NCBI GenBank assembly: GCA_963971225.1
Contig: CAXARI010000032.1
Coordinates: 992,001-1,056,000, forward strand
Reading direction: 5' to 3'
DNA length: 64,000 bases
Origin: Melieria omissa
Lineage: Eukaryota > Arthropoda > Insecta > Diptera > Ulidiidae
The notes below the pieces were generated by a model that saw nothing but the letters and a program-made list of their open reading frames with translations, did not search any database and was not told where the DNA came from. Numbering within the stretch: the first letter of the stretch is position 1; the number at the start of each line of letters is the position of its first letter. Position numbers and translations under genes: made by a program. Positions 25,977-38,800 of this stretch are shown here, in pieces.

Positions 25977-28900
25977 ATAATAACCTTAAAACCTAGCTGG
26001 AGTTTCGAGTTTTCATAAATGGGGTCAATCTTCTCGCTATCTCAAATAATGCAGGAGAATTTCGTTGTGGAAAAGTGATATCGACCACATGATACATCTA
26101 TATCAGGGGTGCCCAAAGTCTTCTTATGGAAAAGCAAAAACCAATACATTTAAAGTTGCCCAAAAAAATGCAAACAAATTATTTAATTAATTGAATTAGT
26201 TGAAAGCACATTGTGCATTTCGCTTGACCCTTAAAATTCTAAGTGAAAAAAATATAATGTTCCCATTTGTCATTGCCGAAAGGCCAACCAATCGCCAAAA
26301 CAAAAACTACAGCAACAAAAGCATCTAATTTTTTTCATACATACAATTTCTTGAGGCAACAAAACAAAAATCCGCGCAGCCCCCACACGTGTTGCTTCGT
26401 TGCTGTCACAACAACGACTGATTGAAAGAATGCACCTCTGATCTATATAATCAATCAAATGCTTGTGGAACCTAAGTACGCACAATCACTTTAATCAAAA
26501 TGGCGTCAAAATTAAGCCAGAGTGACCACCTTTCAATAATTTGGTAAATAAAAAAATATCCCACCGGCAGCATGATCGAAATTATGGCTGTTAAATCTCG
26601 ACCCGTTAACGGATTTTAATAATATTATGCCTTATTATTTAGCTAGACTCGTATGCTTTCTGTAATGGTATCAATCATCCTTCTATACCCCAAGGTTCGA
26701 AAGCAAATCGATTTGGAACAGTGACTTTGAAAAAATTGCTACTTGGGTGCAACCACTAAAATGCTTGCCAACACCAAATGCATAAGTGCATATTAATAAT
26801 TGACCCCCTTAAAATTTAGCCAGAGTCTTATGCTTTCTATATTGGTCCCTACTTTTTCATTATCCTTCAGGAATAATGAGCATATCGATGCGCAAGGATA
26901 ACATTGAAAAACTGCCTATTACAAAATACACACTCACCACTAAAGTGCTTATAGATTCCAAACGGTATGGGTTACGTTAATAAAAAACCCCTTAAAATGT
27001 AGCTAGAGATTGCAGCTTTATCAAATTAAATCAATAATTTGATTACTATTAGGCAATCATGAACAGATCGATGCGCAAGAGTGACATTAAATGGCTGCCT
27101 ACTGCAAAATCGATAAAATGCTTGTAAAATATGATGATTCTAGGTTTATAGAAAAATAATAACCTTAAAACCTAGCTGGAGTTTTGAGCTTTCATAAATG
27201 TGGTCAATCTTCTCGCTATCTCAGATAATGCAGGAGAATTTCGTTGTGGAAAAGTGATATCGACCACATGATACATCTATATCAGGGGTGCCCAAAATCT
27301 TCTTATGGAAAAGCAAAAACCAATACATGTAAAGTTGCCCAAAAAAAATGCAAACAAATTATTTAATTAATTGAATTAGTTGAAAGCACATTGTGCATTT
27401 CGCTTGACCCTTAAAATTATAAGTGAAAAAAATATTATGTTCCCATTTGTCATTGCCGAAAGGCCAACCAATCGCCAACACAAAAAAGCATACACACAAA
27501 AACTACAACAACAAAAGCATCTAATTTTTTTTCATACATACAATTTCTTGAGGCAACAAAACAAAAATCCGCGCAGCCCCCACACGTGTTGCTTCGTTGC
27601 TGTCACAACAACGACTGATTGAAAGAATGCACCTCTGATCTATATAACCAATCAAATGCTTGTGGAACCTAAGTACGCACAATCACTTTAATAAAAATGG
27701 CGTCCAAATTAAGCCAGAGTGACAACCTTTCACCAATTTGGTAAATAAAAAAAATATCCCACCGGCAGCATGATCGAAATTATGGCTGTTAAATCTCGAC
27801 CCGTTAACGGATTTTAATAATATTATGCCTTATTATTTAGCTAGACTCGTATGCTTTCTATAATGGTATCAATCATCCTTCTATACCCCAAGGTTCGAAA
27901 GCAAATCGTTTTGGAACGGTGACTTTGAAAAAATTGCTACTTGGGTGCAACCACTAAAATGTTTGTCAACACCAAATGCATAAGTGCATATTAATAATTG
28001 ACCACTTAAAATTTAGCCAGAGTCTTATGCTTTCTATATTGGTCCCTACCTTTTCATTACCCTTCAGGAATAATGAGCATATCGATGCGCAAGGATAACA
28101 TTGAAAAACTGCCTATTACAAAATACACACTCACCACTAAAGTGCTTATAGATTCCAAACGGTATGGGTTACGTTAATAAAACACCCCTTAAAATGTAGC
28201 TAGAGATTGCAGCTTTATCAAATTAAATCAATAATTTAATTACTATTCGGCAATCATGAACAGATCGATGCGCAAGAGTGACATTAAATGGCTGCCTACT
28301 GCAAAATCGATAAAATGCTTGTAAAATATGATGATTCTAGGTTTATAGAAAAAATAATAACCTTAAAACCTAGCTGGAGTTTTGAGCTTTCATAAATGGG
28401 GTCAATCTTCTCGCTATCTCAAATAATGCAGGAGAATTTCGTTGTGGAAAAGTGATATCGACCACATGATACATCTATATCAGGGGTGCCCAAAGTCTTC
28501 TTATGGAAAAGCAAAAACCAATACATTTAAAGTTGCCCAAAAAAATGCAAACAAATTATTTAATTAATTGAATTAGTTGAAAGCACATTGTGCATTTCGC
28601 TTGACCCTTAAAATTATAAGTGAAAAAAATATAATGTTCCCATTTGTCATTGCCGAAAGGCCAACCAATCGCCAAAACAAAAACTACAGCAACAAAAGCA
28701 TCTAATTTTTTTTCATACATACAATTTCTTGAGGCAACAAAACAAAAATCCGCGCAGCCCCCACACGTGTTGCTTCGTTGCTGTCACAACAACGACTGAT
28801 TGAAAGAATGCACCTCTGATCTATATAATCAATCAAATGCTTGTGGAACCTAAGTACGCACAATCACTTTAATCAAAATGGCGTCAAAATTAAGCCAGAG

Positions 28901-30956
28901 TGACCTCCTTTCACCAATTTGGTGAATAAAAAAAATATCCCACCGGCAGCATGATCGAAATTATGGCTGTTAAATCTCGACCCGTTAACGGATTTTAATA
29001 ATATTATGCCTTATTATTTAGCTAGACTCGTATGCTTTCTATAATGGTATCAATCATCCTTCTATACCCCAAGGTTCGAAAGCAAATCGATTTGGAACAG
29101 TGACTTTGAAAAAATTGCTACTTGGGTGCAACCACTAAAATGCTTGTCAACACCAAATGCATAAGTGCATATTAATAATTGACCCCTTAAAATTTAGCCA
29201 GAGTCTTATGCTTTCTATATTGGTCCCTACCTTTTCATTATCCGTCAGGAATAATGAGCATATCGATGCGCAAGGATAACATTGAAAAACTGCCTATTAC
29301 AAAATACACACTCACCACTAAAGTGCTTATAGATTCCAAACGGTATGGGTTACGTTAATAAAAAACCCCTTAAAATGTAGCTAGAGATTGCAGCTTTATC
29401 AAATTAAATCAATAATTTCATTACTATTAGGCAATCATGAACAGATCGATGCGCAAGAGTGACATTAAATGGCTGCCTACTGCAAAATCAATAAAATGCT
29501 TGTAAAATATGATGATTCTAGGTTTATAGAAAAATAATAACCTTAAAACCTAGCTGGAGTTTTGAGCTTTCATAAATGGGGTCAATCTTCTCGCTATCTC
29601 AGATAATACAGGAGAATTTCGTTGTGGAAAAGTGATATCGACCACATGATACATCTATATCAGGGGTGCCCAAAATCTTCTTATGGAAAAGCAAAAACAA
29701 ATACATGTAAAGTTGCCCAAAAAAAATGCAAACAAATTATTTAATTAATTGAATTAGTTGAAAGCACATTGTGCATTTCGCTTGACCCTTAAAATTATAA
29801 GTGAAAAAAATATTATGTTCCCATTTGTCATTGCCGAAAGGCCAACCAATCGCCAACACAAAAAAGCATACACACAAAAACTACAACAACAAAAGCATCT
29901 AATTTTTTTTCATACATACAATTTCTTGAGGCAACAAAACAAAAATCCGCGCAGCCCCCACACGTATTGCTTCGTTGCTGTCACAACAACGACTGATTGA
30001 AAGAATGCACCTCTGATCTATATAACCAATCAAATGCTTGTGGAACCTAAGTACGCACAATCACTTTAATCAAAATGGCGTCAAAATTAAGCCAGAGTGA
30101 CCACCTTTCACCAATTTGGTAAATAAAAAAAATATCCCACCGCCAGCATGATCGAAATTATGGCTGTTAAATCTCGACCCGTTAACGGATTTTAATAATA
30201 TTATGCCTTATTATTTAGCTAGACTCGTATGCTTTCTATAATGGTATCAATCATCCTTCTATACCCCAAGGTTCGAAAGCAAATCGATTTGGAACGGTGA
30301 CTTTGAAAAAATTGCTACTTGGGTGCAACCACTAAAATGCTTGTCAACACCAAATGCATAAGTGCATATTAATAATTGACCCCTTAAAATTTAGCCAGAG
30401 TCTTATGCTTTCTATATTGGTCCCTAACTTTTCATTATCCTTCAGGAATAATGAGCATATCGATGCGCAAGGATAACATTGAAAAACTGCCTATTACAAA
30501 ATACACACTCACCACTAAAGTGCTTATAGATTCCAAACGGTATGGGTTACGTTAATAAAAAACCCCTTAAAATGTAGCTAGAGATTGCAGCTTTATCAAA
30601 TTAAATCAATAATTTGATTACTATTAGGCAATCATGAACAGATCAATGCGCAAAAGTGACATTAAATAGCTGCCTACTGCAAAATCGATAACATGCTTGT
30701 AAAATATGATGATTCTAGGTTTATAGAAAAAATAATAACCTTAAAACCTAGCTGGAGTTTTGAGCTTTCATAAATGGGGTCAATCTTCTCGCTATCTCAA
30801 ATAATGCAGGAGAATTTCGTTGTGGAAAAGTGATATCGACCACATGATACATCTATATCAGGGGTGCCAAAAATCTTCTTATGGAAAAGCAAAAACCAAT
30901 ACATGTAAAGTTGCCCAAAAAATGCAAACAAATTATTTAATTAATTGAATTAGTTG

Positions 30957-33922
30957 AAAGCACATTGTGCATTTCGCTTGACCCTTAAAATTATAAGTGA
31001 AAAAAATATAATGTTCCCATTTGTCATTGCCGAAAGGCCAACCAATCGCCAAAACCAAAACTACAACAACAAAAGCATCTAATTTTTTTTCATACATACA
31101 ATTTCTTGAGGCAACAAAACAAAAATCCGCACAGCCCCCACACGTGTTGCTTCGTTGCTGTCACAACAACGACTGATTGAAAGAATGCACCTCTGATCTA
31201 TATAATCAATCAAATGCTTGTGGAACCTAAGTACGCACAATCACTTTAATCAAAATGGCGTCAAAATTAAGCCAGAGTGACCACCTTTCAATAATTTGGT
31301 AAATAAAAAAAATATCCCACCGGCAGCATGATCGAAATTATGGCTGTTAAATCTCGACCCGTTAACGGATTTTAATAATATTATGCCTTATTATTTAGCT
31401 AGGCTCGTATGCTTTCTGTAATGGTATCAATCATCCTTCTATACCCCAAGGTTCGAAAGCAAATCGATTTGGAACGGTGACTTTGAAAAAATTGCTACTT
31501 GGGTGCAACCACGAAAATGCTTGTCAACACCAAATGCATAAGTGCATATTAATAATTGACCCCTTAAAATTTAGCCAGAGTCATATGCTTTCTATATTGG
31601 TCCCTAACTTTTCATTATCCTTCAGGAATAATGAGCATATCGATGCGCAAGGATAACATTGAAAAACTGCCTATTACAAAATACACACTCACCACTAAAG
31701 TGCTTATAGATTCCAAACGGTATGGGTTACGTTAATAAAAAACCCCTTAAAATGTAGCTAGAGATCCCAGCTTTATCAAATTAAATCAATAATTTGATTA
31801 CTATTAGGCAATCATGAACAGATCGATGCGCAAGAGTGACATTAAATGGCTGCCTACTGCAAAATCGATAAAATGCTTGTAAAATATGATGATTCTAGGT
31901 TTATAGAAAAAATAATAACCTTAAAACCTAGCTGGAGTTTCGAGTTTTCATAAATGGGGTCAATCTTCTCGCTATCTCAAATAATGCAGGAGAATTTCGT
32001 TGTGGAAAAGTGATATCGACCACATGATACATCTATATCAGGGGTGCCCAAAGTCTTCTTATGGAAAAGCAAAAACCAATACATTTAAAGTTGCCCAAAA
32101 AAATGCAAACAAATTATTTAATTAATTGAATTAGTTGAAAGCACATTGTGCATTTCGCTTGACCCTTAAAATTCTAAGTGAAAAAAATATAATGTTCCCA
32201 TTTGTCATTGCCGAAAGGCCAACCAATCGCCAAAACAAAAACTACAGCAACAAAAGCATCTAATTTTTTTCATACATACAATTTCTTGAGGCAACAAAAC
32301 AAAAATCCGCGCAGCCCCCACACGTGTTGCTTCGTTGCTGTCACAACAACGACTGATTGAAAGAATGCACCTCTGATCTATATAATCAATCAAATGCTTG
32401 TGGAACCTAAGTACGCACAATCACTTTAATCAAAATGGCGTCAAAATTAAGCCAGAGTGACCACCTTTCAATAATTTGGTAAATAAAAAAATATCCCACC
32501 GGCAGCATGATCGAAATTATGGCTGTTAAATCTCGACCCGTTAACGGATTTTAATAATATTATGCCTTATTATTTAGCTAGACTCGTATGCTTTCTGTAA
32601 TGGTATCAATCATCCTTCTATACCCCAAGGTTCGAAAGCAAATCGATTTGGAACAGTGACTTTGAAAAAATTGCTACTTGGGTGCAACCACTAAAATGCT
32701 TGCCAACACCAAATGCATAAGTGCATATTAATAATTGACCCCTTAAAATTTAGCCAGAGTCTTATGCTTTCTATATTGGTCCCTACCTTTTCATTACCCT
32801 TCAGGAATAATGAGCATATCGATGCGCAAGGATAACATTGAAAAACTGCCTATTACAAAATACACACTCACCACTAAAGTGCTTATAGATTCCAAACGGT
32901 ATGGGTTACGTTAATAAAAAACCCCTTTAAATGTAGCTAGAGATTGCAGCTTTATCAAATTAAATCAATAATTTGATTACTATTAGGCAATCATGAACAG
33001 ATCGATGCGCAAGAGTGACATTAAATGGCTGCCTACTGCAAAATCGATAAAATGCTTGTAAAATATGATGATTCTAGGTTTATAGAAAAATAATAACCTT
33101 AAAACCTAGCTGGAGTTTTGAGCTTTCATAAATGGGGTCAATCTTCTCGCTATCTCAGATAATGCAGGAGAATTTCGTTGTGGAAAAGTGATATCGACCA
33201 CATGATACATCTATATCAGGGGTGCCCAAAATCTTCTTATGGAAAAGCAAAAACCAATACATGTAAAGTTGCCCAAAAAAAATGCAAACAAATTATTTAA
33301 TTAATTGAATTAGTTGAAAGCACATTGTGCATTTCGCTTGACCCTTAAAATTATAAGTGAAAAAAATATTATGTTCCCATTTGTCATTGCCGAAAGGCCA
33401 ACCAATCGCCAACACAAAAAAGCATACACACAAAAACTACAACAACAAAAGCATCTAATTTTTTTTCATACATACAATTTCTTGAGGCAACAAAACAAAA
33501 ATCCGCGCAGCCCCCACACGTGTTGCTTCGTTGCTGTCACAACAACGACTGATTGAAAGAATGCACCTCTGATCTATATAACCAATCAAATGCTTGTGGA
33601 ACCTAAGTACGCACAATCACTTTAATAAAAATGGCGTCCAAATTAAGCCAGAGTGACAACCTTTCACCAATTTGGTAAATAAAAAAAATATCCCACCGGC
33701 AGCATGATCGAAATTATGGCTGTTAAATCTCGACCCGTTAATGGATTTTAATAATATTATGCCTTATTATTTAGCTAGACTCGTATGCTTTCTATAATGG
33801 TATCAATCATCCTTCTATACCCCAAGGTTCGAAAGCAAATCGTTTTGGAACGGTGACTTTGAAAAAATTGCTACTTGGGTGCAACCACTAAAATGTTTGT
33901 CAACACCAAATGCATAAGTGCA
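30957..33922 (+). repeat. Second copy of a ~3-kb block (spacing 5,934-5,935 bp, first copy from about 25023)
   Basis: Shared rare variants include GTCATATGC, TTTCGAGTTTTC, AATTCTAAG, CTACAGCAAC, ATAAAAATGGCGTCC and ATCGTTTTGG. The copy continues across the retrotransposon into 41415 to about 41845, which shares GACCACTT, CATTACCC and AAAACACCCC with 27990-28200. So the insertion came after this duplication. Confidence 0.8.
33919..33922. repeat. Left target-site duplication (TGCA)
   Basis: The uninterrupted unit reads AAGTGCATATTAA. The left flank ends AAGTGCA and the right flank begins TGCATATTAA, giving a 4-bp duplication. Alternating pyrimidine-purine targets are usual for gypsy-group elements. 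Confidence 0.9.
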
Positions 33923-33944
33923 AATTAAAAATTCATTGATGAAT

Positions 33945-33968
33945 TTTATTAAAAAAATTATCTTTATT
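33945..33968 (-). terminator. Polyadenylation signals in the 3' LTR
   Basis: On the minus strand, AATAAA occurs at 33968-33963 and again at 33950-33945, just inside the end of the LTR, as expected for 3'-end formation at the R/U5 border. The same pair in the 5' LTR lies at 41144-41121. Confidence 0.55.
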
Positions 33969-34069
33969 AGTTCCGCTCGCTAGCGTGTCCATTCTAAGAC
34001 TAACTCCACCGATCCGCCGAAAGCATAATTACAGTTCGTCAAAAATTGTCAAAAAGCAGACAAAAGCAA

Positions 34070-34199
34070 ATTTGGAAAAGTCACGTTGTGGGAATGTTTC
34101 ATGTTACTCTTACCCGGACGAGTTTGCAAGGTGCAATTTGGAAAAGTCACGTTGTGGGAACGTTTCATATTACTCTTACCCAACCGAGGTGCTTACGTT
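34070..34199 (-). repeat. 65-bp direct tandem repeat inside the LTR
   Basis: Two adjacent copies, 34070-34134 and 34135-34199, share AATTTGGAAAAGTCACGTTG and the following ~30 bp with a few substitutions; their last parts differ more. On the transcribed strand each copy carries CAACGTGACTTTTCC. Tandem repeats in this position often hold enhancer sites; that role is inferred. Confidence 0.75.
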
Positions 34200-34238
34200 G
34201 CACTAGTCGTTGCATTTTTGTGGACAGATACCTTAACT

Positions 34239-34249
34239 CCCCCTCTCCT
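34239..34249 (-). other. Polypurine tract
   Basis: The minus strand reads AGGAGAGGGGG immediately before the 3' LTR. This is the expected primer for plus-strand DNA synthesis. It lies about 20 bp after the end of env. Confidence 0.88.
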
Positions 34250-34269
34250 AGAATCAATCGTCCCGATTG

Positions 34270-35211
34270 TTAAAAAGCCGGAAGGTCATTGACACTTCGA
34301 AATTCTCGTTTTGGTTTATGGGGAAGGTCCTTCTCTAGATTCAAGACTCTTGGTTCGGTTTCTTCAATAGTTACGTTGGTTATATGTTGTGTCTTGGTTT
34401 TGATTTTGTAAATTGTCAGGAACAGACAGACAATTAGTATAGCGGACAGGATTAAATTGGACCAAAACATGACCCTTCCCTTGGTTGATATGGAATTGAT
34501 CTCGTCAACATTGTTTGTTTGAAGTTCTTTTATCATCTCTAGGGATAGGACTTCTTGAAATTCGGATTTATTAGTAGAAATTTGTAATATAGCTGGAAGT
34601 GGGTTTAAAGTTGATACCTCCTTAGAAACATAAGTTTGATTCCCGATTGTGACTGTATCATTATGAAATTGGACTAAATAGGTTCCCGATAAATGGTATG
34701 ATTTATTTTGGGATATTTCTACCAATCCCTCGAATTGGTTTAAAAATATCATTCCCTGACCAATTTCTTGTACTGAAGGCACGTGCTGATTATTAATTAT
34801 TACGCAATTATGCTTTTTGCTATTAAGAAGTGGAGGTATACAATTTGTTTCGCTTATATCTAATAAATTTTCCTTATTACAAATACTCAATAAATTGAAT
34901 TCATTACAATTCTTCTTAATTTGATAGATTTTGTTCTTACATCTAACAATATTTTCTAAATCGATTTTTACAATTGTTTCATTCTTCTTGACGGCCTTGA
35001 TAAGCAATTTTTCGCAAATGTTTTGATCTATTGCAGGCAAATTTATTATATATAGAATTGTCGACTGATCCGTTGCTATTCTGATAGTTGCAAACCCCAA
35101 GGCTTCTTCTAAGTTATTATACGGAAATTTTTCGGAATCTAAAAACTTTTTGCTTCTACAATTTCTTTTTCTGACAGTATAAACGAGTTGATTACTCCTA
35201 CTCTTGCCCAT
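34270..35211 (-). pseudogene. env: env, 3' part (ectodomain and transmembrane anchor), out of frame with the 5' part
   Basis: This frame overlaps the 5' part by about 70 bp. It carries the remaining ectodomain, with several Cys and N-glycosylation-type NxS/T sites. A single hydrophobic transmembrane segment follows at about residues 249-269 of this frame (WSNLILSAILIVCLFLTIY), then a charged cytoplasmic tail of about 45 residues. It has no credible start of its own and is read as the continuation of env after a net one-base shift in the homopolymer at 35145-35141. Apart from that single break, no other stop is seen in env. The break could be a real mutation or a homopolymer sequencing error. 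Confidence 0.82.
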
Positions 35212-35798
35212 TGCAAAGCATATTCTAAGTTTGCCATTTCATCCTTAATGATTTGTATTTTATTTGTTATGGTTTTTTCTATTGTTTGTTGGGCCTCTTC
35301 TAATGATTGTAGCGTTTTCAAAATTATGTTAGTAGTATTAGTCAGTATGTTAATTCTGTCGATGGAGTCCTTGCTAATGATTCTCTGTCGTTCATTGGTT
35401 GAAAGTAGTCCGTTAATTTTGTTTACTATTATTTCATGGTCCTCATGGTCCGGGGTACCGGCTATCCATTTCCATACCGTCCCTAAAGCATCGATTGATC
35501 GCTTCGTCCTAGGTTTTAACCTTTTCAGCTGGTTTTTAAGCTGGTTGATATCATGAAGGAGGAATGGTAGTACCGTACTATTTTTCAATAGTTTTTGTTG
35601 AATTTCAAGGTTCAAGTTGTCAATTGTGCGTTCGTAGTCTGTTAATTCCAGTACGTGGATAAGTTTAAAATTCCCGTTCTGTAGTCTGGTTTGTCCCAAA
35701 TGGATCGAAATCAATTGTGAATTGGAGTAATCCAGTATTTGCACTTCGGACCGGCATGTAGCAAATACTGCGACGAGCATTACTATGATAAATGGCAT
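35139..35798 (-). pseudogene. env: env, 5' part (signal peptide to start of TM subunit), ended by a frame break
   Basis: The ATG at 35798 lies just after a splice acceptor. The first ~17 residues form a hydrophobic signal peptide (MPFIIVMLVAVFATC). A dibasic furin-type site RTKR at residues 97-100 is followed by a conserved SIDALGTVWKWIAG stretch, as in insect errantivirus envelope proteins. Downstream is a predicted helical region with many Asn, Ile and Glu residues (about 125-195). The frame stops at a TAG (35141-35139) directly after a run of five T, while the rest of env continues in another frame. The envelope glycoprotein would act in the secretory pathway and at the cell surface. As it stands this reading frame yields a protein without a membrane anchor. 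Confidence 0.85.
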
Positions 35799-35801
35799 TT
35801 T

Positions 35802-35818
35802 CTGTAGGAGAAAACAAA
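35802..35818 (-). promoter_or_regulatory. Splice acceptor for the env subgenomic mRNA
   Basis: In the 35-bp gap between the pol stop and the env ATG the minus strand reads TTTGTTTTCTCCTACAG, then AAAATG. This long pyrimidine tract ends in CAG three bases before the env start codon. Errantivirus env is expressed from a spliced mRNA, and this is an unusually clean acceptor for it. Confidence 0.75.
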
Positions 35819-35833
35819 TTTTATTGCTAGTCG

Positions 35834-38800
35834 TCAGGTTTTAATGTTATCCTTATGGATAATTCTATTGCGAAATTGAATTTTAACCTTGTTCCCTAAA
35901 TCCTCTTGAACCTTCTGTTTTTTAAACCGAGGGGAAAGCTTATTACGCTGTCCAATTATCTTTTCATAAATAACATCTCCAGGTTGGTATGTCCTCACCT
36001 GGTTTGAGTCATTCCTTTGTAGCATTTTTTCTTGTGCTTTTTTCAACATATCGCTTAAACTATGTGGAATTTTATTAAAAAAAATTTCTAGTGGTTTGTT
36101 TTGTATAACAGAGTGTATTGAATGGTTATACTGTAGAGCTGCCCTGTAAAAAGCTTCTGTATCGTCAATCAGATGAAATTCCTCTTTTAAGCATCGAGCT
36201 ATTTCGATGATGGTAGAATGAACTCTTTCAACTTGTCCATTCGTAGTGCTATGGCGAGGTGTGCAGTAATAAAGTTCGATTCGTAATCGTTGCATTAAAG
36301 CTTTGAACTGGGGTGTTGTAAATCCTGGTTCGTTATCGAGAGTGAGTTTTTTTGCATCCGGAAAGCTTTGCAAAACGTCTAGTACTTTTTCTCCTAAATT
36401 AGTTTTATCTTCTATAAGTTTTATAACTAAAAATTTTGAATAGGCATCGATGCAGGTTATAAATTTAAGATTTTGAGCGTAAAAAATGTCGAGGTTGAGG
36501 CATTCCCCCTCCTTGTTGGGAATCGGAGCCTCTCCGATTTTAACCTTTTGTGGGTGTCTATCGTATTTGGTTTTGTTGCAGATTTCACAGTGTCTAATGT
36601 ATTCCTTAAAATGATTTAACATTTTCGGCCAGTAGTATTGTTTATAAACTTGTTTATAATTTTCCTTACAACTCCTATGGGCACGAATATGCGTTTGTTT
36701 GATTATGGCTTGTTGGTCATCGCGGTTTGGTACATCAATTGGAAATATTCGTGTAAAAAGGAACTTATTTGCAAAAACACCCTTAACCGTTTCTTTAAAA
36801 TCAAGGAGATCTTCCGCAGTGCAATATATTCCGGTTACCAATTTTGGCTGAAGAAATTCTAAAAGGATCGTTTTCAAATTTTCCCTAGTATCATATTCAA
36901 TGATATGCCTGTTTCTGCCGAAATTTACTGTTAATTCATGTATCGTAAAGTTTGCCTTGCTTAATAGGATTTGTTGTTTAAATTCATTTAATGGTTTGAA
37001 GGATTCGGGGATATTGAATTCATCGCTACTTTCTACGGAATGCTGAGTGCTATGTAGTGATTCGTTGTCAGAGATGTTGTTTAATATTTGTCTAGAAAGT
37101 GCGTCCGCGACCGCATTTTGTGTTCCTGGTTTGTATATGATTTTAGGTGCAAATTCTTCGATAAAAGCATGCCACCTTTTCATTTTGGCGTTAGGATTTC
37201 TGGTTGATACCGCAAACGTCAAAGGTTGGTGGTCAGTGTGAATTTCCAAATCTGATACACCATATAAATAATTTCTTAATGTTTTCAATGCCCATACTAT
37301 AGCATACAGTTCTTTTTCATTTGTAGCGTAATTCCTTTCTGTGGAATTAAGAGTTTTGGAGATGAATGTAACAGGTTTCCCGTTCTGACTTAATACGGCG
37401 CCAATTGCGACGTTTGATGCGTCTGTTGTTAAGATAAATTTGCTATTGAAGTCCGGTTGTACCAGCTCTACTTGATCTATTAGCAATGCTTTTACTTTAT
37501 TGAAGGCCGTAATTGCTTCTTCGTTTAGTTTAATCTCAGTTTTTTTTGACATATTTTGTGATATCCTACCATTTTCTCCTGCTAAGTAAACTGTTAATGG
37601 TTTGGTAACTAGCGCGTAATCCTTTATAAATTTTCTATAATAGCCTGCCATTCCTAGGAAACTTCTCAATTGTCGTAAGGTCGTTGGCAAGGGGTAATTC
37701 TGGATAGTTTCAATTTTTTTTGGATCAGTTTTTATTACATTGTAACCTACTCTATAACCTAAGAATTCAACTTCTTCCTTATAAAATTCTGATTTTTCCA
37801 GTGAAATTTTCATATTTGCGTTCCTAAGGGTTTTTACTATCTCTGAGAGGTGATTGGTGTGTTCCTCTATTGAAGGCGAGAACACAATGATATCGTCTAT
37901 GTAGACGTGACAAAATTTACCAACATAACTTCTAAGGATATTATCCATGGCAGCTTGGAAAATGCCAGGAGCATTCTTTAACCCAAACGGCATCCTAACA
38001 AATTCATATTTCCCGTTATTTACGGAAAAAGCAGTTTTTTCGATATCTGTCTCCTTCATTAATATCTGGTGGAAGCCAGATTCTAGATCTATTGTGGAAA
38101 AGTATTTCGCTTTCCCTAAATTTGATAAAATAACATTGCAATCAGGAATGGGATAGTTCATTGCAATTGTTTGTTCATTTAATTTTTTATAATCGATTAC
38201 CATCCTCAATTTCGAGGACCCATCTTCGTTCGTTCCTTTTTTAGGTACAACCCAAATCGGCGAGTTGTAAGGGCTTTTGCTTGGACGAATAACACCATCA
38301 TCCAACAGATTTTGTATTTCCTTGTTTACGAATGTATTGACGGACATAGGGTATGGGTATTGCTTACTCCATATAGGAGTTTCAGCAATTGTGCGAATTT
38401 CAGCTCTTACGTCCGTCCTAAATGGCAACCTCATATTTATTTTAGAATGAAGTTCTTCGATTTCCTTAATAATTTCATGTCTTAAATATTCAATTCCTTC
38501 GTATCTTTTCATGTAATTAATAACTTCTAATTGTTTTTCGTTTTCAGAATCAACTTCTTCATCATTTTCTTCCTCATTCTCTGTTTCGTTGAAGTTCAAG
38601 AATTTCTCACAATGGTTTCCACTCTTCATAATTCCCTTTTCAAAATCTAGCACTATGTTTGCTTTTTTCATAAAATTATAGCCTATTAGGATATCGGCTT
38701 CGAGATTAGGAATCTCATAAAATCGTTCCCTAATTCCGAAAAGCCTTGCTTCGCAATAATATTGAATTATTGTAAAACCATTTATGGTTCTAACTCTCTT

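Larger units (their letters stand above)
1..33922 (+). repeat. Left part of ~1.18-kb tandem array (units 1-29 and 5' part of unit 30)
   Basis: Head-to-tail array with every unit in the same orientation. Taking the start of each unit as the TGTGGAACCTAAG motif (or its variant), units begin at 1, 1198, 2208, 3036, 4233, 5243, 6441, 7601, 8790, 9971, 11152, 12333, 13514, 14690, 15871, 17051, 18230, 19412, 20582, 21752, 22932, 24114, 25284, 26464, 27661, 28842, 30039, 31219, 32399 and 33595. Typical length is 1,180-1,182 bp; units 1, 4, 6, 24, 26 and 29 are 1,196-1,198 bp because of a 16-bp insert. Units 2, 3, 5 and 7 are shortened by deletions. Neighbouring units differ by scattered substitutions and look roughly 97-99% identical by eye. 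No long protein frame is conserved: open frames of 60-97 codons recur only because the DNA recurs, and most begin at TTG. The array continues past the left edge of the window. Confidence 0.97.
33923..34238 (-). repeat. 3' LTR (316 bp)
   Basis: Downstream LTR, identical to the 5' LTR by eye. It holds the same 65-bp tandem duplication (34070-34134 and 34135-34199) and two AATAAA signals near its 3' end. Confidence 0.93.

Noticed and set aside
33985..34292. Plus-strand open frames over the LTRs (73-88 aa), seen twice
   Set aside because: They lie antisense to the element inside duplicated LTR sequence, without start context or family resemblance.
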